A stretch of 64,000 bases of DNA, from positions 34,114-98,113 of the forward strand of contig JAYMTA010000021.1 of NCBI GenBank assembly GCA_036897625.1, written 5' to 3'. This document shows positions 33,802 through 47,546 of this stretch, in pieces; position 1 is the first letter of the stretch, and every line of letters starts with the position of its first letter. This DNA is from Pelargonium cotyledonis (lineage: Eukaryota; Streptophyta; Magnoliopsida; Geraniales; Geraniaceae). The position numbers and the translations under genes were made by a program. The notes beneath the pieces were generated by a model. That model was not told where the DNA came from, ran no database searches, and saw nothing but the letters and a program-made list of their open reading frames with translations.

Positions 33802-35397
33802 AACAGTATCAACCTAATCCTCTTTTAGAGTTTGGCTACCTCTTAAAAAGTCTAAACCATTTGCTATTTGCGTTCATTTCACTCTAGAGCTGACCTCTTA
33901 ACAAAATAGGATCTTTCTAGCTCCTATAAATAGAAAAGTAAAGTGAAGAAATTCCCTTTTATGGATTATAGCTTTCCTAATTCCCGGAGGCTACCAATCT
34001 CTACTATGCTTTTCATTTCTGCCTGTGCTTTATCAGTTTAGAACTCCCTTCATAAATTCCAAGACGAGGCAAGCGAGATATCTGGCTTGTGCTCCATTTT
34101 CACCTATGGTAAAATCAATAAACAGTTTTTCTTTATGAGATCAGTCTCGAATTCTGAAAAGTTGAGTCCAGTATATAGCAAAATGAATAAAACTTGATTC
34201 GTTAATCAATAGACTTTGTCTTTGGAGAACCTTTTTAGAAGCTATATTCTGTATAACTTTCTTAGTCTGGTTCCTCACTAAGTACTAGAAAACCAGGAAA
34301 CAATCTTGAATCTTTACAGAAAAATAATGACTTCAGTTCTTTATTCCTTACCTACTTTAACTCTGGATTCCAGATCACCTATTAATTTCCTACCTTTACC
34401 TGGTTTAGAACCAAACCAATAACTCTAAGGCAAGAGTTTTCTTGATCACTAACTTCTAGAATGTTGAGGACTTTATTACCCCTACTCCAATACAAAAAAT
34501 ACAAAGGGACTCACTCGCTTAACAAGTTAAGCCCTAAATAACTCGTACAAATTAAATTTACAATAGTATTCTATGCCATACCTCAACTTGTCCCTCTCCA
34601 TTTTACTCACATTGACTGTAATTCAAATAATTTTAGTAAAATCAATGGGAGAAATAGATTTTGAATCCAATTAACAACGCTAGACTTTCTAGAAGGTTTG
34701 TTTTTTATTGTATTGTATAAGAACAAAGGAAAGCATAAAATAAGCAAGCAAATGGGAACTTATACCCAGTGTTATATTAATTTTAATTCTATGTTTCTCT
34801 TAGGAATTAGGTAGAGCCCTTTTCTTTCATTGTCCTTGTTTAAATAACTAACTATTATGATATTTGCTAGCAACAGTTAGGGAGTTTTGGAAAGTTCTAT
34901 GTTTTAAAAGGAGTTACTTATAAGAAGCTTATCTAGGGGAAGCTTCTTTAGAGTGAAGATATACCAAGGGATCCTTTATTTAGTACATAAGGAAGTCCTA
35001 TAGTATTCGTGGTATAGGGGAGTCCTACTCTGTTCCTATGTAAAATAGAACTTGTTTAACAATTTACACAACTTAATTGAGCAGAAGTTATATGAGCCCT
35101 CTTATTAAGTTGAATCCACATTAAACTATGGAATATTAGTCCATCATTAAAAACCCTAAAAAGACTTTCACAGTATACATTAGATCGAAAACTTTCATAG
35201 AAGTAGCTCATTACGGACCCTAATTGGTTATATTATTCAGGGAAGTACATAGTCCTAGTAATTTGCAAATCCGTTTTGTATGCCCAGGTTATAAATGTTG
35301 TTATATGGGGCCGCTAGGCTTTTAGGGCGAGGGGGTTTCTCGTTGACATCTGTAAACTCCCAGTGAATTTAAGGATTTCAAATTATTGACTCTAGAT
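33802..35397. other. Spacer, no gene found
   Basis: Pyrimidine-rich stretches but no open frame or RNA signal worth naming. Confidence 0.5.
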
Positions 35398-35458
35398 ATA
35401 GCAACAGTATGCCTGGCTGTTAACCAAATGGGCGCGGGTTAAAGTCGTCTGATCCTTA
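35398..35458 (+). pseudogene. tRNA-Asn(GUU)-like element, degenerate
   Basis: GGCTGTTAACC places GTT (35419-35421) in an Asn-like loop context as in plastid tRNA-Asn, but only three stem pairs remain. GGGTTAAAGTC is a mutated T loop, and neither D arm nor acceptor survives. Confidence 0.33.
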
Positions 35459-37208
35459 TCTCAAGCTTTCAATTGTAGTTAAGTAGTTTAGGGTTATTTA
35501 AAGTAACAAGCAATATCTCCGTACAAAAGGACTTTATACTGACCAACTTTAGGGTGTCGAATATATTCTGTTGTAAAAGATAGGTTATATCGTTAAAGTA
35601 AAAGAGAGCATAATCCCTAAATTAATACCGGGCGCACACCGAATCTTACGTAGTACAGAAAGAAATACGTCTAAACTGAGGGGTTTATATAGTACTTATA
35701 CGAAGGGTCACTACCTTTGCCTATAGTAGTTTAACGAAATCTAGTCTATTAAGTGATTTCAGCCTTTTCGAGTAACTCACCTTACCCATTTTAAAGAAGC
35801 ACACAAGTCTAAAATAGAGAATCTTAAGGCTATTGTCTATACCTATTCTGGCCTTTAGTTAAACTTTATTTATTGTATTCGTTTATTGTTTGCTTGTATC
35901 AGGATAATATTTAGGATATCCTTTAATAGTTTTTATGCCTCTTCTCATATGCATTTATTTTAATTTAGTATTAGTAAAAAAGCCCTTACTCATAGTTCTA
36001 GTGCAGTGATATACAACAAGGAGCTCCTAGGGCTGCCTTATTAGGAAGCTATTAAGGGGCAACCCCTTGTCTGAATTCTTGTAAATATGAGGTATTGAGT
36101 TTGATACTAGATGCTACTAAACTAGAGTAAACTCTATTTAATTAGTACAGGTATCCTAAAAATTTTGATAAAAGTGTCCCATAATGTATTTAGTGAGGCT
36201 TGGTTTTAGTAGAGCCTACTTTGAAGTATAAACCCGAACAGTTTCCCACACCATAAGTGGATCTCCTTAATACTTCGCCTATTAAAAACATTAAGCACTT
36301 CTCCCTTGATTGACGAATTTATATAAGATCTTGATCTTGATTCTCTGCCATTCCTTTTTTTGAAGCTTGCATATCAAGAAAACGTGTTCCCTTTGTTTTT
36401 TCACAAGGATTTTGACCCATTCCTAGGGATTCCTTTACTAGTTAGCTGTTTGTTTTTGAATTTAATAGGCTATTCTTATCTAATGAATGGCCAGAATGAG
36501 GTTACTAAAGGTAGGTTTCTGGGGATCCGAGGTTTCTTATTTAGCTCCTAATCCGAAAAACTTTTAATAGGTTTTATTATAATTGTGTTTGATATGCCCA
36601 GCGCTTATGGAACCAAGCTATACATCGCTATAAAGTACTTTTTATAATAGGGACTCTCCTAAAAAGGGGACTGTGAAAAATAGGTAAAATACAGATTTTG
36701 TACACAACGGATCCTAATCTCCCCTCACGCGTAACTAAGCTTCTTCTACGAAACAAGATAATTCCCATGTCTGAGAAATCTCACCTTTCTGTAAAGTAAG
36801 ACCTCTACTTGGTTATAGTTTAACAGGAGTCCAGATAGGGTTCACTTTTAAGGACAAAGGTTTACAGCTGATAGTAGTATTGAGCAAGTTTAGTCTATTT
36901 ATAGTACGGGGATTCTACTAATTTGTTTATCTCGGTTCGAAATCCTGAAAGCTTTTTATAGTATAACTATTCTATTTGAACCTTTGTATGTTGATATTAA
37001 AAGAAGCGGTCTTACTATGTTAACTATATCTGACAGAACTACTCCCTCGAAAATCAAACAAAGACTATAGGAGCCGAATCATAATATGTATATATATACT
37101 TTAATGATTTTCTTATTTTGTATGAATTGTTAAGAATATCACTGGTATACTGAAGGTACACTCCTGAGATCCGTAGGGAAGCCAACCAACATTACAAGGT
37201 TAATCTAA
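35459..37208. other. Spacer, no gene found
   Basis: TCGGTTCGAAATCC at 36932-36945 resembles a T arm with an extra base but lacks other tRNA parts. A TTG-started 63-codon frame at 36360 is unsupported. Confidence 0.5.
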
Positions 37209-37454
37209 TTACCAAATGAGGAATACACAAAAAGAATAAACTGTAATGTTAGTAGTCTCATACAGTAGAGGGTAAGGTGCGCTCATACCGAATAGTACTG
37301 ACCCCAGAAATATAACTGACAAAGCTTGCCTTTTTATCAACACAGCCTTTGGGTAGGTACCAGCAGGAACAAGAGTCATATTTAAAAAAGTACAAATAAA
37401 GAACCCGCAAAGAAAAAGTCTAAATATATACGCTAGGAAAACCTCGAAGCTCAT
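37209..37454 (-). CDS. Doubtful 81-codon ORF, hydrophobic product
   Basis: ATG at 37452-37454 on the minus strand. The product is hydrophobic, with perhaps three membrane-spanning stretches (about residues 4-28, 42-56 and 66-80) separated by a short basic segment around residues 36-43. No ribosome site is visible and no family recognised. T-rich codons make hydrophobic chance frames common in such DNA, so this is more likely noise than a gene. Confidence 0.15.
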   Translation of the reverse strand: MSFEVFLAYIFRLFLCGFFICTFLNMTLVPAGTYPKAVLIKRQALSVIFLGSVLFGMSAPYPLLYETTNITVYSFCVFLIW

Positions 37455-37812
37455 AAAAAACTAGGAATATAGTATCCCTAATATATAACCTATAAAGTGA
37501 AAAACGAAGTAGACAGAAGAGAGCTCATTGTCTTTTCATATGTGTAACTTCGCTTTAATTTCTTATTTTAAGATGGGTTATTTAACTTTTTGTAAATGTT
37601 AGCTCTATATTTACCGTACCGGGGCCAGATATTTACACTTATGACCGTCCCGTTGCCCTTTATTTAAGTAAAAGCTAAAGATATAAAGCTACTACTATTA
37701 AAGAAATTTGATCTCGGACTCTTTTGTGATGTATCCTAGTACTCTTTATTATATTAGCCTGAACTAGGTTTTTAGTGAATGAATTATGACTTATTAAGGA
37801 AATAACCACCTT

Positions 37813-37876
37813 CTAGAGTATAATGGTAAGTGTAGTATAAAGCAAATTTAGATATAAGGGCTCAAACCCATGCTTA
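37813..37876 (+). pseudogene. Degenerate tRNA-like element, Gln/Glu layout
   Basis: TAGAGTATAATGGTAAG resembles the 5' half of the TGGAGTATAG...GTGGTAAAAC type seen at 44405, and GGGCTCAAACCC is a three-pair T arm about 40 bases on. The anticodon arm is not foldable. Confidence 0.33.
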
Positions 37877-38100
37877 GCTTAACTCAAAAAGCTTAATAAG
37901 GTGTATAGGCAAAAGAAACATGAAGATATTGTCAATTAATTTTTTTGCATTGCCTACAGAGTTGTTCCCTGATACTTGTTTTCTAAATACTCTTTACTTT
38001 AGTGAGCCTTCCTCTATCCAAAAAACTTATTCTTAGTACGTGTATCCATTACGGGTTAGGTAAAGTCCAGAAAAATAAGATTACTAGTACGAAAAGTTGA

Positions 38101-38153
38101 ATATCGGATAACTCAGCTGGTTAGCTAGAAGGAATTTTGGAACTGGGTTTGAG
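38101..38153 (+). pseudogene. Possible tRNA 5' half
   Basis: ATAACTCAGCTGGTTAGCTAGAAG reads as a D arm with flanks of the Met/Phe kind. A truncated stretch ending ACTGGGTTTGAG follows in place of the rest. Weak. Confidence 0.22.
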
Positions 38154-41100
38154 AAAAAAAAAAGTCCCTGGTTTTATTTCTGGGATCTCCCTCTGCTTCA
38201 AAAGCTAAAGAAAGGGTCCTAATCTACTTAATTGATTTTCAATAAAAGCAGCGTGGGTTTCGCTATAATTAATGCTCAAGTGTCTTAAGGGTTCCGTCGA
38301 CGTGGGATTCCTTTCATTTTACTACTGCTTTTAAGTATTACGAACTTACTCTTAGAATATCTAGAATCCCTCCTACTTTACTTTTTTTTCTAAAATAGAG
38401 GGTTTCCCTTAGTTTTACAATTTCCTTTTTATGGGTTTAGAGGAGCTAGAACGTAAGCAAGGTTAGAGCCTCCTACTTCCATTTCACACGAGCCCTCTTG
38501 GTTACTGCTTTTTGAAATCATTATTAACAATGAACTCACAAGTAGCCTATGCTGAACGCTAAAGCTTAGTAGAGAATCCTGATTTCTCTATACTATGGTA
38601 CCAAGTCGGGGATGAGGAGATATAACCAATAGTAAGTTCTAAAGCATCCTTATATAATTCCAACTAAGAGAGTGTCCCTTTAATATACTAGGGGTTCCGC
38701 AGCCATAAACACAAAACTTCCATAGTCATGCTAAATGTGACAATATCCTGAATTGCAAGTGGGCGTCACAAGTGTATTATAAGCGGTTTGGAAACTAGCA
38801 TAGACTGTATATACCTGTTCTTATTAAGAGTTTTGAGAGCTCTTACTAAGCAAATACTGATCTATAAAAAAAGGATACTTGACAAGAGAATGCTGTCATA
38901 TTGAGTAGTCTATTCCAGACTTTAGCTACAAGGTTCTGTTAAAGAAGTTTACAAGGCAACCCATTCAAAGGCAAGCTGCCGTATACTGAATCGATAATAA
39001 TTGGGTAATATCCTCGCCAAACTAAGAGAAGGAGTTTCTCTAAATAATACAAAGCACTCACGTTAATAAGAAGGGAAAACGCAGAAATTGTAGCTACAAC
39101 CCATATATCTAAGGAAACTTATCATCAATTCTAAATCTAGATACTGCGTATTCATATGGCTTGCTATGTTAAGGATACTAATATTATCCTGTTATCTATC
39201 ACGCAGACAGTCCTAGAAAAAGGAAAAGTTCTAACTATAATCTATAAAATAACAAATCACTGTAGAGAGAACCTTTTTATCTTATGCAAAACGGGCGTCC
39301 CGAATATAATAACTTTAGAGAGAGTAGGTATCAGAGAAAGCTTTCAACTAACATAAATTTTCTGTTTCTATTAACTAGTACTAATTCAATTTTATCTTAA
39401 ACCTAGGTAAAAGTTGACTATATTTTCGCAAGGAAAGCCCTATAACTTCTTGTCAATATATGTATTCTAGTCTAACGTAGAGGGCATACAAACTCCCTTT
39501 TACTTTTCAAAGTATTCCTAGAAGTTCGTACTTATGACGAGGATCAATAGAAAACCCTAACCCTAGGCTGGTGAAGCCCTTAATATCAGGAACAAGGATT
39601 TTTCAATTATCTACTATAAAAAGGGTTTCTATTTATTAAATCCTACCTAGTTACTTCTAAATTTGTTCCCGATTAAGTAAACTTTCTTTTCTTGAACGAG
39701 GTTTCTAAGAAAAAAGAAATTTCTGTTGAACTTTATAAAAGTTCTTGCAGTTATATTATATGTGTAGTGCTCCGTTGTCCTCCTACACTAGGGTATAGGT
39801 ATATACTTTCCCTTGGTTAAAAAAACCCCGTTATAAAAGGTAATCTAAAATTGTGCTGCCCTTTTAATTAATATCCACGAATACTAAAAGAAATTCAAAG
39901 AAGGACCATCCAAGGTTATTAATAATAGGAGCCCCTAAAGCCTTTTAAAGCAATAACACTAATAGGGATCCTCTTAAATATTTAATAGGGAATTTGTCCA
40001 AAGGAGGGTAATAACGATTAAGAACTAGTACAAAAAGGGCCCTCCAGTTACTTTTTACCAGTCATTGTTATTTCAGCGGAGAGCTTGTTTGAAATATTAG
40101 GAACGTAGAAGCAATAACCAAGATTGAGATACTTAAGTAAATAGTCTTTCGTAAGTAAACTTCATGTTAAATTAAATAAGGGCTCAATTCTTATCCTTAA
40201 TTTTGCTAATTATTTTACTTAACTTAATAGATGGGACTACTCTGTTAAAAATTTTAATAGTAAAAGAGTTACCTATATAAAGATTTTTTGCAAAGAATTC
40301 CCTGAATTCAAGCTAGGAAACACTCTATACTTCTTAAGCAAACAACTTTATAAAAAGTACTATAACTACCCTATTAAAAGGAAAATCTTACTCTTCTAAG
40401 GAAAAACCAATAAACTTTAGCTTAGCTACCAACTAGTTCAGAAAAAGACCTTACTTATATATAAATAAATCTCTTCCACTTGGATATCTAAAAAAGGGGT
40501 CTTACCACAAGCGAAAAAGTCACGTAGTGCAGATAAGAACTCTACTTTTTGGGGCTATAGCTAAAGACTCCGATCCAGGAAAAACGGACTTAAAAAATAC
40601 AAATTTAGCCTTAGTTCTTTTATATCTCCTGTCAAACCCTACAGTTCCTTGTTACTTAGGAGTAGCTTCCTTGTGTTTCAATCCAAGAGCTAGGGGCTGG
40701 GAAATATCATTAATACTAACCCTAAAGTTCTTTCCGCGGGCAGGAGGTTTTGGATCTTTTAGGAGTTCGGAATTAGAGTACCCAAAGCTTTAGTTTCGAT
40801 TTTAGATAGAGTTTTAGGGATTAATAATTAGGGAAGCTGGTTTTCCTCAGTCCCGGTTTTCCGCTTTTAAGTTTTGCTATTAACATGTATACAAGTATAT
40901 AAAAGCTTCTCATATTTAGTTTTTGCTGCTCGTGCTAAAGATTGCCTGTAATAGGATTTAAGATATAAAAGTGCACTCTCCAATTAATTCCGGAATTCTT
41001 AGGTTCATAGTTATAAGATTTAATGATTTTAACCTGGAAATTATGCAAATAATGTCTCACTCCCAAAAAGTTAAGAGCGGATTTTTTATGGTTAGTTCTT

Positions 41101-44100
41101 GACAGTTTCAAATAACCCTTCTTATTAGTTTTTATTTAGAAGAAATTCTTACTGAAGGAGGGTTTACGGGTTGTGTTTTAGAAGCGGTTTGTTTGAGTGT
41201 TGAGTGCTCAATTTCCTTAGGATAGAAAGCAAGGATCCCTACCTTAATAGTGAGTTCCTTTTCCCTTTGCTTAGAATTGGGTTTCTTTAAATGTACTAAA
41301 TATTAAGTTTGAGTACTACTTAACAAGACTTAGAATAAGTTTTTCTTTGTAGCTTACTTGTTAGGAATCTTATTATGCTAAAGTACTAACAATATCGGTA
41401 AAGCTCTAATAAGGGACCGGACCCTTACAAACAATAAAAATCTTAAATTTATAATATAAAACGACTCTTAAGCTCTTTTTGTATATGTTCTGGAAATATA
41501 AAAATTTCTTTGAATTGGTATGCTGATGTCTTTTGTCTTATTGGAAATTAGAAAAATACAGTATCGTGGGTACGCGGTGGGGACTAGAAAGGGTTTAATA
41601 TAACCAGTAGTAAGAATTCGTTTAATAAGTGATATACCTAGAGGTCCTATGAAATTCTCATACTTTGTGAGGAATTTCTTACTAGCTTAGGCATATGAAT
41701 GAGTCACGGGGCTTTTAATTTAACAAATATCAGTCTTGGAAACAGAAAAAGATATATGAGTTCAGGTGCTAGTATACCTTGTAAAGCTTATAAGTGTATG
41801 ACTTTTAATAATTTTTTACTCTTCACAAAAAACAAAAGTAAGTATACATATTCGCTGAATAATTGTCCAATTAAAAATCTATAGCTATAATCCAGGGCAT
41901 AGGCGGCCTTTCACCGGTGTGTAAGTACAAAGCCGGCCCCTCCTACTATAGTGTAAGAAAAGAGTCCCTTTTTTTTTGATCGATAACCAGCTGGTAAAAT
42001 GTAATGACATAGAGTAAGTTTTCAATCGTGTCATACTGAAGTTCTAGAGGCCTCTACTAAATTAAAACCTTTAATTAGCAATTGCTATAGTATTCATTAC
42101 AAATAATAGCGGCCTTTTTTAATGAATGTGTATATAACATCAAATCTTTAGAAAGTATACCAATATTATATTAAAATATAGTTTACAACACATAGAACCC
42201 CTCTTTTAGCAAAGTAAAGTAGGGTCATTTCCGTCTTACAAATAAAAATGGGAACTCTGCCTTTCTCATTAGCTATCCTTTTATTCTAAAGTTACTCGAC
42301 AATGCAATAATTTTAGTTTCAGCCAAATAGCAGTCATTCACTTAGCCTCCCAGTTCAGTGTTTAACCAAATGCTTTTGAATGTGCCTATGACTCTAAAAT
42401 GAGAGCTGCTCCCCAGATAGAGTTCTGTTTTGACCCCTTGTGGATTCATTTTACTCACGGTTTTGTGCCCTTTTTATTCTCGACTTTATGAGTGCATAGT
42501 TCGCTTGCTGGTTGGGGATGGGGTAGCCCAGGATATCTCATTTTAATAAAAAGTTTTTAGTTCAGATGCTGCACTAATGCAAGCTCTTTTCAAAGAAGAA
42601 AATAACCTAGTTTGATATTAAACTTTTGCCCTAAACTTACAGTAACTAGAATATAACTTCATTATTGACAATCTTTGCGAGCCCAGCATCTTGAGAAGAA
42701 TAAAGGTGAGGTTGGTCTTCTCAGTCCGTCCTTTATGATTTAGTATATAAATCAAGAATAATATCTATTATATCCTAATTCTGTATTAGTTAATAGGCAT
42801 ATATTACATCGATAATAGGAAATATAGGATATTAGAGAGTCTTAGTATTAGATAGTCTATAGTACTCAGTAGTCTTTATGTTATTAGTTCCTTTCAGCAA
42901 ATAGGCAATCTAAAAAAACCTAAGGAAAGTTCATTAACAGCCAACCCCTTTTTACTAAAGTTCTACTCACAAGGCATTTTTTTTCACGGAAGATCCTAAA
43001 GGGGGCTGTCTTATTGTCTATACGAGTTACTTCTAGTCGATTCTTTCAGTTACTTTCTCCGAAACCCTTAGTTAACATGCGATTCTACATAGAGACTCCG
43101 CGGTGCGATATGCCCCATAAAGCAGAAAGCTTCTCACATTTAGATAGCCCTTTTAAATTAGGTCAGATACATTTAATGAGTCTAGTTTTGGTGGAAAAAG
43201 GAACCCTTGTACTTAAGCTGTAATATCCCTCTTAATAATGAAAGTCTAGTTGCCCCTTTCAAAGAATGGGATTTATAGTTACTTATACTTATTAAGCAAG
43301 GGTCTTAAGCAAAACAAAAGGGGTCCATTTATTATATCCCTGTTCAAGGTAGAAGATGCAAAATACGGATTAGATTTGTTTCTGGTAGAGTCCCAGCATA
43401 AATTAGCCAAAACCTAAAATCTCTTTATTATCCCAAATGTTTAACTTTTTCTACAGTAACAAAGCTAGTAAACCCTGAAAGCAAGGGATCTAGAAAGCCG
43501 GAGTCAATCTAATAAAATTTTCTTCTCTCCGGGTTTAGCTGCTTACTTCGAGTCAAAAGCTTCAACCGCGCCTTCTTTTTATATGGTACAAGGGCCACTC
43601 TGGGATATTAACACCTGTTAAACGAACCGGGATACTCTACAACCAAACCAGGGGAGTTCTATATTATACACCTCAATTAGAGGCCCTTAAGAGGTAAATC
43701 TATGAGAAGTTTCTCCTCATCTATAAATAAAGAAATGCTCTTGTCAAAAACATTAATAAAAGTCCGTGACTAAATTCAGGGGTTTACACCTTATATACGT
43801 CTATCCAAGTTAACAAATGCCGAGTTTAAGTATATCTTAAGTTAGTAATAATTAAGTTAAACTGTAGTAATTTACAAAGTATAAAAAAATACCCAGCTTT
43901 CTTTTTCCTTTAACTATACCTCTACAAGTAAAAGACTCTAAGAAATAGCCTTGAGGAGTATTTCGATTTATGTATACCTATTAAGCTTCACTGAGTTTAA
44001 GGAAACGTTGAAAAGAGGTAGGGCACTTATATAGACCAGTCAGGAAAAACCCTTTTTGAGTACTATCCTAGAACGAGTTTATAAAGGAATCCATTAGATT

Positions 44101-44404
44101 CGATTGTGTATCATGCACTCTCATATGTATGGATCTTACTGTACAAAGTATAGAGACGCATAAATCAAATTGCTTTTCCCCGCCCCCTAGCTATTTTCTT
44201 TAGGAGTACCTTTTGGGGCTCCGCAAGTATGCAGCAGTGGACCTTTATACTAGATTTTAAGCACTAAATTTTCCTTGTAAAATGACCAACTATAGAAGGG
44301 TGCTAAGTCTTAGTGAAACTTGCATTTTTATCACTTATATAAATACAATTTAGCCCATCCCGTACACTTTACACAGTAAGTATATAGTTTAAAGTGTAAT
44401 TATG
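38154..44404. other. Long spacer, no gene found
   Basis: Six kilobases with closed frames. The only longer frames (39156, 40527, 41699 and 43014, 60-88 codons) lack ribosome sites and motifs. 42720-42890 is rich in TAG/TAT words (ATTAGTATTAGATAG style) like those at 120-240. A GATAACCAGCTGGTAAAAT word at 41982 is too little for a tRNA call. Confidence 0.5.
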
Positions 44405-44476
44405 TGGAGTATAGCGAAGTGGTAAAACACTGATTGAGAGAATCGTTATGCAGAGGTTCGAACCCCTGGACTCCAG
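44405..44476 (+). pseudogene. tRNA-Gln-like element, best-preserved remnant
   Basis: 72 bases, the expected length. TGGAGT (44405-44410) pairs fully with ACTCCA (44470-44475), followed by discriminator G as in plastid tRNA-Gln; the seventh acceptor pair is A/G. The D region AGCGAAGTGGTAAAAC is close to the Gln type. CAGAGG-TTCGAA-CCCCTG gives five of six T-stem pairs. The anticodon arm CTGAT-TGAGAGA-ATCGT keeps four of five pairs, but the loop lacks U33 and shows no Gln anticodon. It could be a recent pseudogene or a tRNA-like element selected only for its ends. Confidence 0.55.
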
Positions 44477-47456
44477 TATTTAAAAGTAATCCAACAATCG
44501 ATAATAGAGCAGAGAATAGAGTTCCTATTTAGTAAAACTCCCAGGTATAGTAATTTTTATCTATAAAACTGACCAATAACTTAATATTATATAGCAAAGG
44601 TTTTATATTATAGAGATGCTCGTAGTATGAAGCCCTTTCAAAGCGCGTTACCCATAAAATTAGATTTTAAATCTAATTTCCTTTTTAAGTTATAGTAAAA
44701 TATATTAAATAGTGTTTTCTAGCATGCTTTCTTTTAATCAAGTAAACTCCAAAATATAATAATAGCAGAAAATCTTATAACCATTTTATAAAGAATAATT
44801 AAGAATCTCCTTACAAACTTGTCTTTAATCGAGAATAAAAACCTTGCGTTGTCCTTGAAAATCTACGGGTAGGTACTTAATAGAGTGTTCCATGGGGCTC
44901 TTTATAACTGGAGGTAACCCCTTTTTTGCTTTGTTAATATAATTTTCGTTATCTAGACGATTTGACAACCTAGGGACTGGTAGAACAATTCCTGCAGGAG
45001 AGTAAACCTTAAGTGGGAAATACTAAGTATCAAACTTTATGTTTAGTTTTTTTTTCGAAAATAACAGGAGCCCGAACCTAGCTAGAAGCAAGCGTTTCCT
45101 ATATTATTAATCAAGAAAAAGGATCCCCTGAGTCTTTAGATTGGGTTAAAATCAAATCAACTTACGTATTTTTAAGGCTTTGAAGTTACCAAGATATATA
45201 GTTAGTCTAAGCGGGTCTAATCGCTAATAGATGTACTCTTTATAGTAAAAACACCATTATACTTGCGTAAATCCTTGAATTATATTAAAATTTCCTATTC
45301 TTTTCTTATTAATTTATATTAAACTAAGGACTCTATTTTATTTGCTTGATAAGACTCTTTTAATTTAGATCCGGTAGTATATAGCGACTGCCGAACAAGA
45401 TACCTTAATAAGTGTCCAAATGAATTCGGATTCAATAACCTAAGCTATATAAAGTTTGGGTTTGAGCAAAGTACCAACAACTAAGAAGACCTTCGTCTGC
45501 CTAAAGCAAATCTTTATTCGTTTACTAAGGAAAGCTCGGGGAAAGAAGGTTGACTCTTTTCTTTGATTTTAGTAGACAGACTACGCAGAACCTCTGCTGT
45601 ATTAAAGGGACTCTTGAATTAATAAACCAACCCCAAATGCACTTCCTAATGATATTATACACCGGCTTTCTTTATCAAGGGTTTAGGGAAGAAGTTCTTA
45701 TTTTCGGGAAGAGAAATCCTCTTAGAGTAGAGAGCCCCCCATAGAGCTCTCTGGCGCTTTTTCTTGGCTGGGTATAAAAATCTAAATTAAACTTATAAAG
45801 TCAAATATGTCTCTGTAAGCTCAGCTAATTATAATTAGAACTATATATTAAACGATTCAAGACAAAGCCTAAATTAACCAAGGAGATCCAGAGAGAAGAC
45901 TCTGACTGAAACTAAATACCATTTAAAAAGGTGCATACTACATCGGGCAGATAAGCGTAACTGTATTGCAGTTCTCCTTCCTAATACAAAAAGGAATCTT
46001 TTCCAGTGACAACTTTTTTTCGAATTAAGAAGCTATCTTACCCTTTTAGCGTGAAAATGCATAAAAACTAGAATACACATACATTATTTACGATAATCTA
46101 TAAATCCAATTTTAAAGAGCCCCACTTATGGATTTAATGGCTATGCTTCTTCATACAAAATTACACTGCCATTCTGTAGACTTTAATCTTTAAACAGGAT
46201 AAATTTCTCTTGGGCATTTTTAGGAGTAAAAAAGAACCCTTAATAAACCTAGCTTTGCATCTATTTCTTGTTTACCGGAGTATGAGGGTGGATCCACTTT
46301 TAGCAAGGCAAGTAGGAGACATTGAGCTAGGCATGGGGCAGTTTTCTGTACTAGGGAAGGGAAGCGCAAATGCATATAAAATTTCGTTTATGAATTACTA
46401 CAGGAAACTCTAAACCTAATACCGGTAATAAACACTCCTTATGCATAGAACTTATAATACTTAACTTTGACGTAAACGAGAGCCTGAGTCTAGAAGTCTA
46501 TAAAATATAAGGGGGCCCTTGTATCCTTTACTACTGTCCTCTTAAAAGATTAAGTGAATCTTGCTCCGATCCCTTTTAAAGGTCTTTGAGAATCACCCTT
46601 TAATTTAGATATAGTACCCCTTCCTTAGTTAAGAAGTAGCACCTAAATTTACCCTGCGTATGCCATCGGAGTATAAGCATATTTCTCGAAAAGTATAAGC
46701 TTAAACCTATTTCTTGGAAGTTCCGGGTCTTTGTGTATTTAGTCTCGATTCCTCTGCTTTATTACTCCTTTGGATATTTTGCCAGGATTGGGGTTCAAAA
46801 ACCTCCTACTAATTAAATACTGAGGTTTTTTCTTTATTTTCTTTATAATATGTTATAGTAAATTCTAGTATTTCCTTAACAACTTTCAAAGAGTAGCATA
46901 GTACCTCACTGAATAAGGAATCTTTGGACTTTAAACTTTTTGTTAACGTATCCTAGCTTAGTAGTGAACATAGATAGAAAGTAATAGCCTTGTAGAAGCG
47001 AGTGCAAGTAAGGAGCCGTTTTACGCTTAAGATAAAAGAATTCCTAGCCTTTACTTATTTTACGGATTCCCTTTTTTTAAGAGGGGCAGAAGTAAGCAAT
47101 ACAACAGAACAAGGGACTCGCTCCCAACCCCATAAGTTAGAGACACAGAACTCGTCATACCATGGTCTCGGTCTAGTTTACAAGGTATAGTGGCTATATA
47201 GAGGGAGAGCTTTCTTTATCTTATACTCTTTCTTAAGAATCTAGTAAGAGACAAATAAAAGTTTATAAGGCATTGGTATTTACAAAGTACCTTACCCCGT
47301 TTTTTGGAATTCCCGACTATCTAATATCCGTGTTCCAAAAATAAGAATTAAAACCTATCGAAAACGTATGAAAATTATAAAAAGCTTGAATATACCCCTA
47401 AAATTTCCGGTTAGGAACTATTGAGTACAAGAAATTCGACTCACGTTTAAGCCTTA
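44477..47456. other. Spacer with one strong hairpin
   Basis: AAATTAGATTT (44657-44667) and AAATCTAATTT (44669-44679) form a perfect 11-base inverted repeat with a one-base centre, about 180 bases after the Gln-like element. GGTTCAAAAACC at 46792-46803 is a short T-arm-like hairpin. ORFs at 45550, 46210 and 47002 are unsupported. Confidence 0.5.
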
Positions 47457-47546
47457 ATTATTAGAGCTTTCCTTTCTTATGACTCCTTGTTCTTGCCTTA
47501 GTCTTAGTAGCTCTTTCTTCATAGCTATACCTATCTTCCGAGGAAT
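47457..47546 (-). pseudogene. 30-codon Lys/Arg-rich frame (family member 8)
   Basis: The minus strand opens after TAA and reads KIGIAMKKELLRLRQEQG near its start, ending at TAA 47454-47456. An ATG lies at codon 9. The nucleotide words ATAGGTATAGCT and AAGACTAAGGC match the tracts at 22157 and 33616. Too short to be a gene; a fragment of the family. Confidence 0.35.

Noticed and set aside
36925-36950. CTCGGTTCGAAATCCTG as a T arm
   Set aside because: Loop has an extra base and the surrounding sequence lacks other arms.
40527-40793. 88-codon plus-strand frame
   Set aside because: GTG start, no ribosome site, no recognisable domain; a chance opening.
46785-46806. GGGGTTCAAAAACCTCC as a tRNA T arm
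   Set aside because: It is a simple GGTT/AACC hairpin with a four-base loop and no tRNA context.
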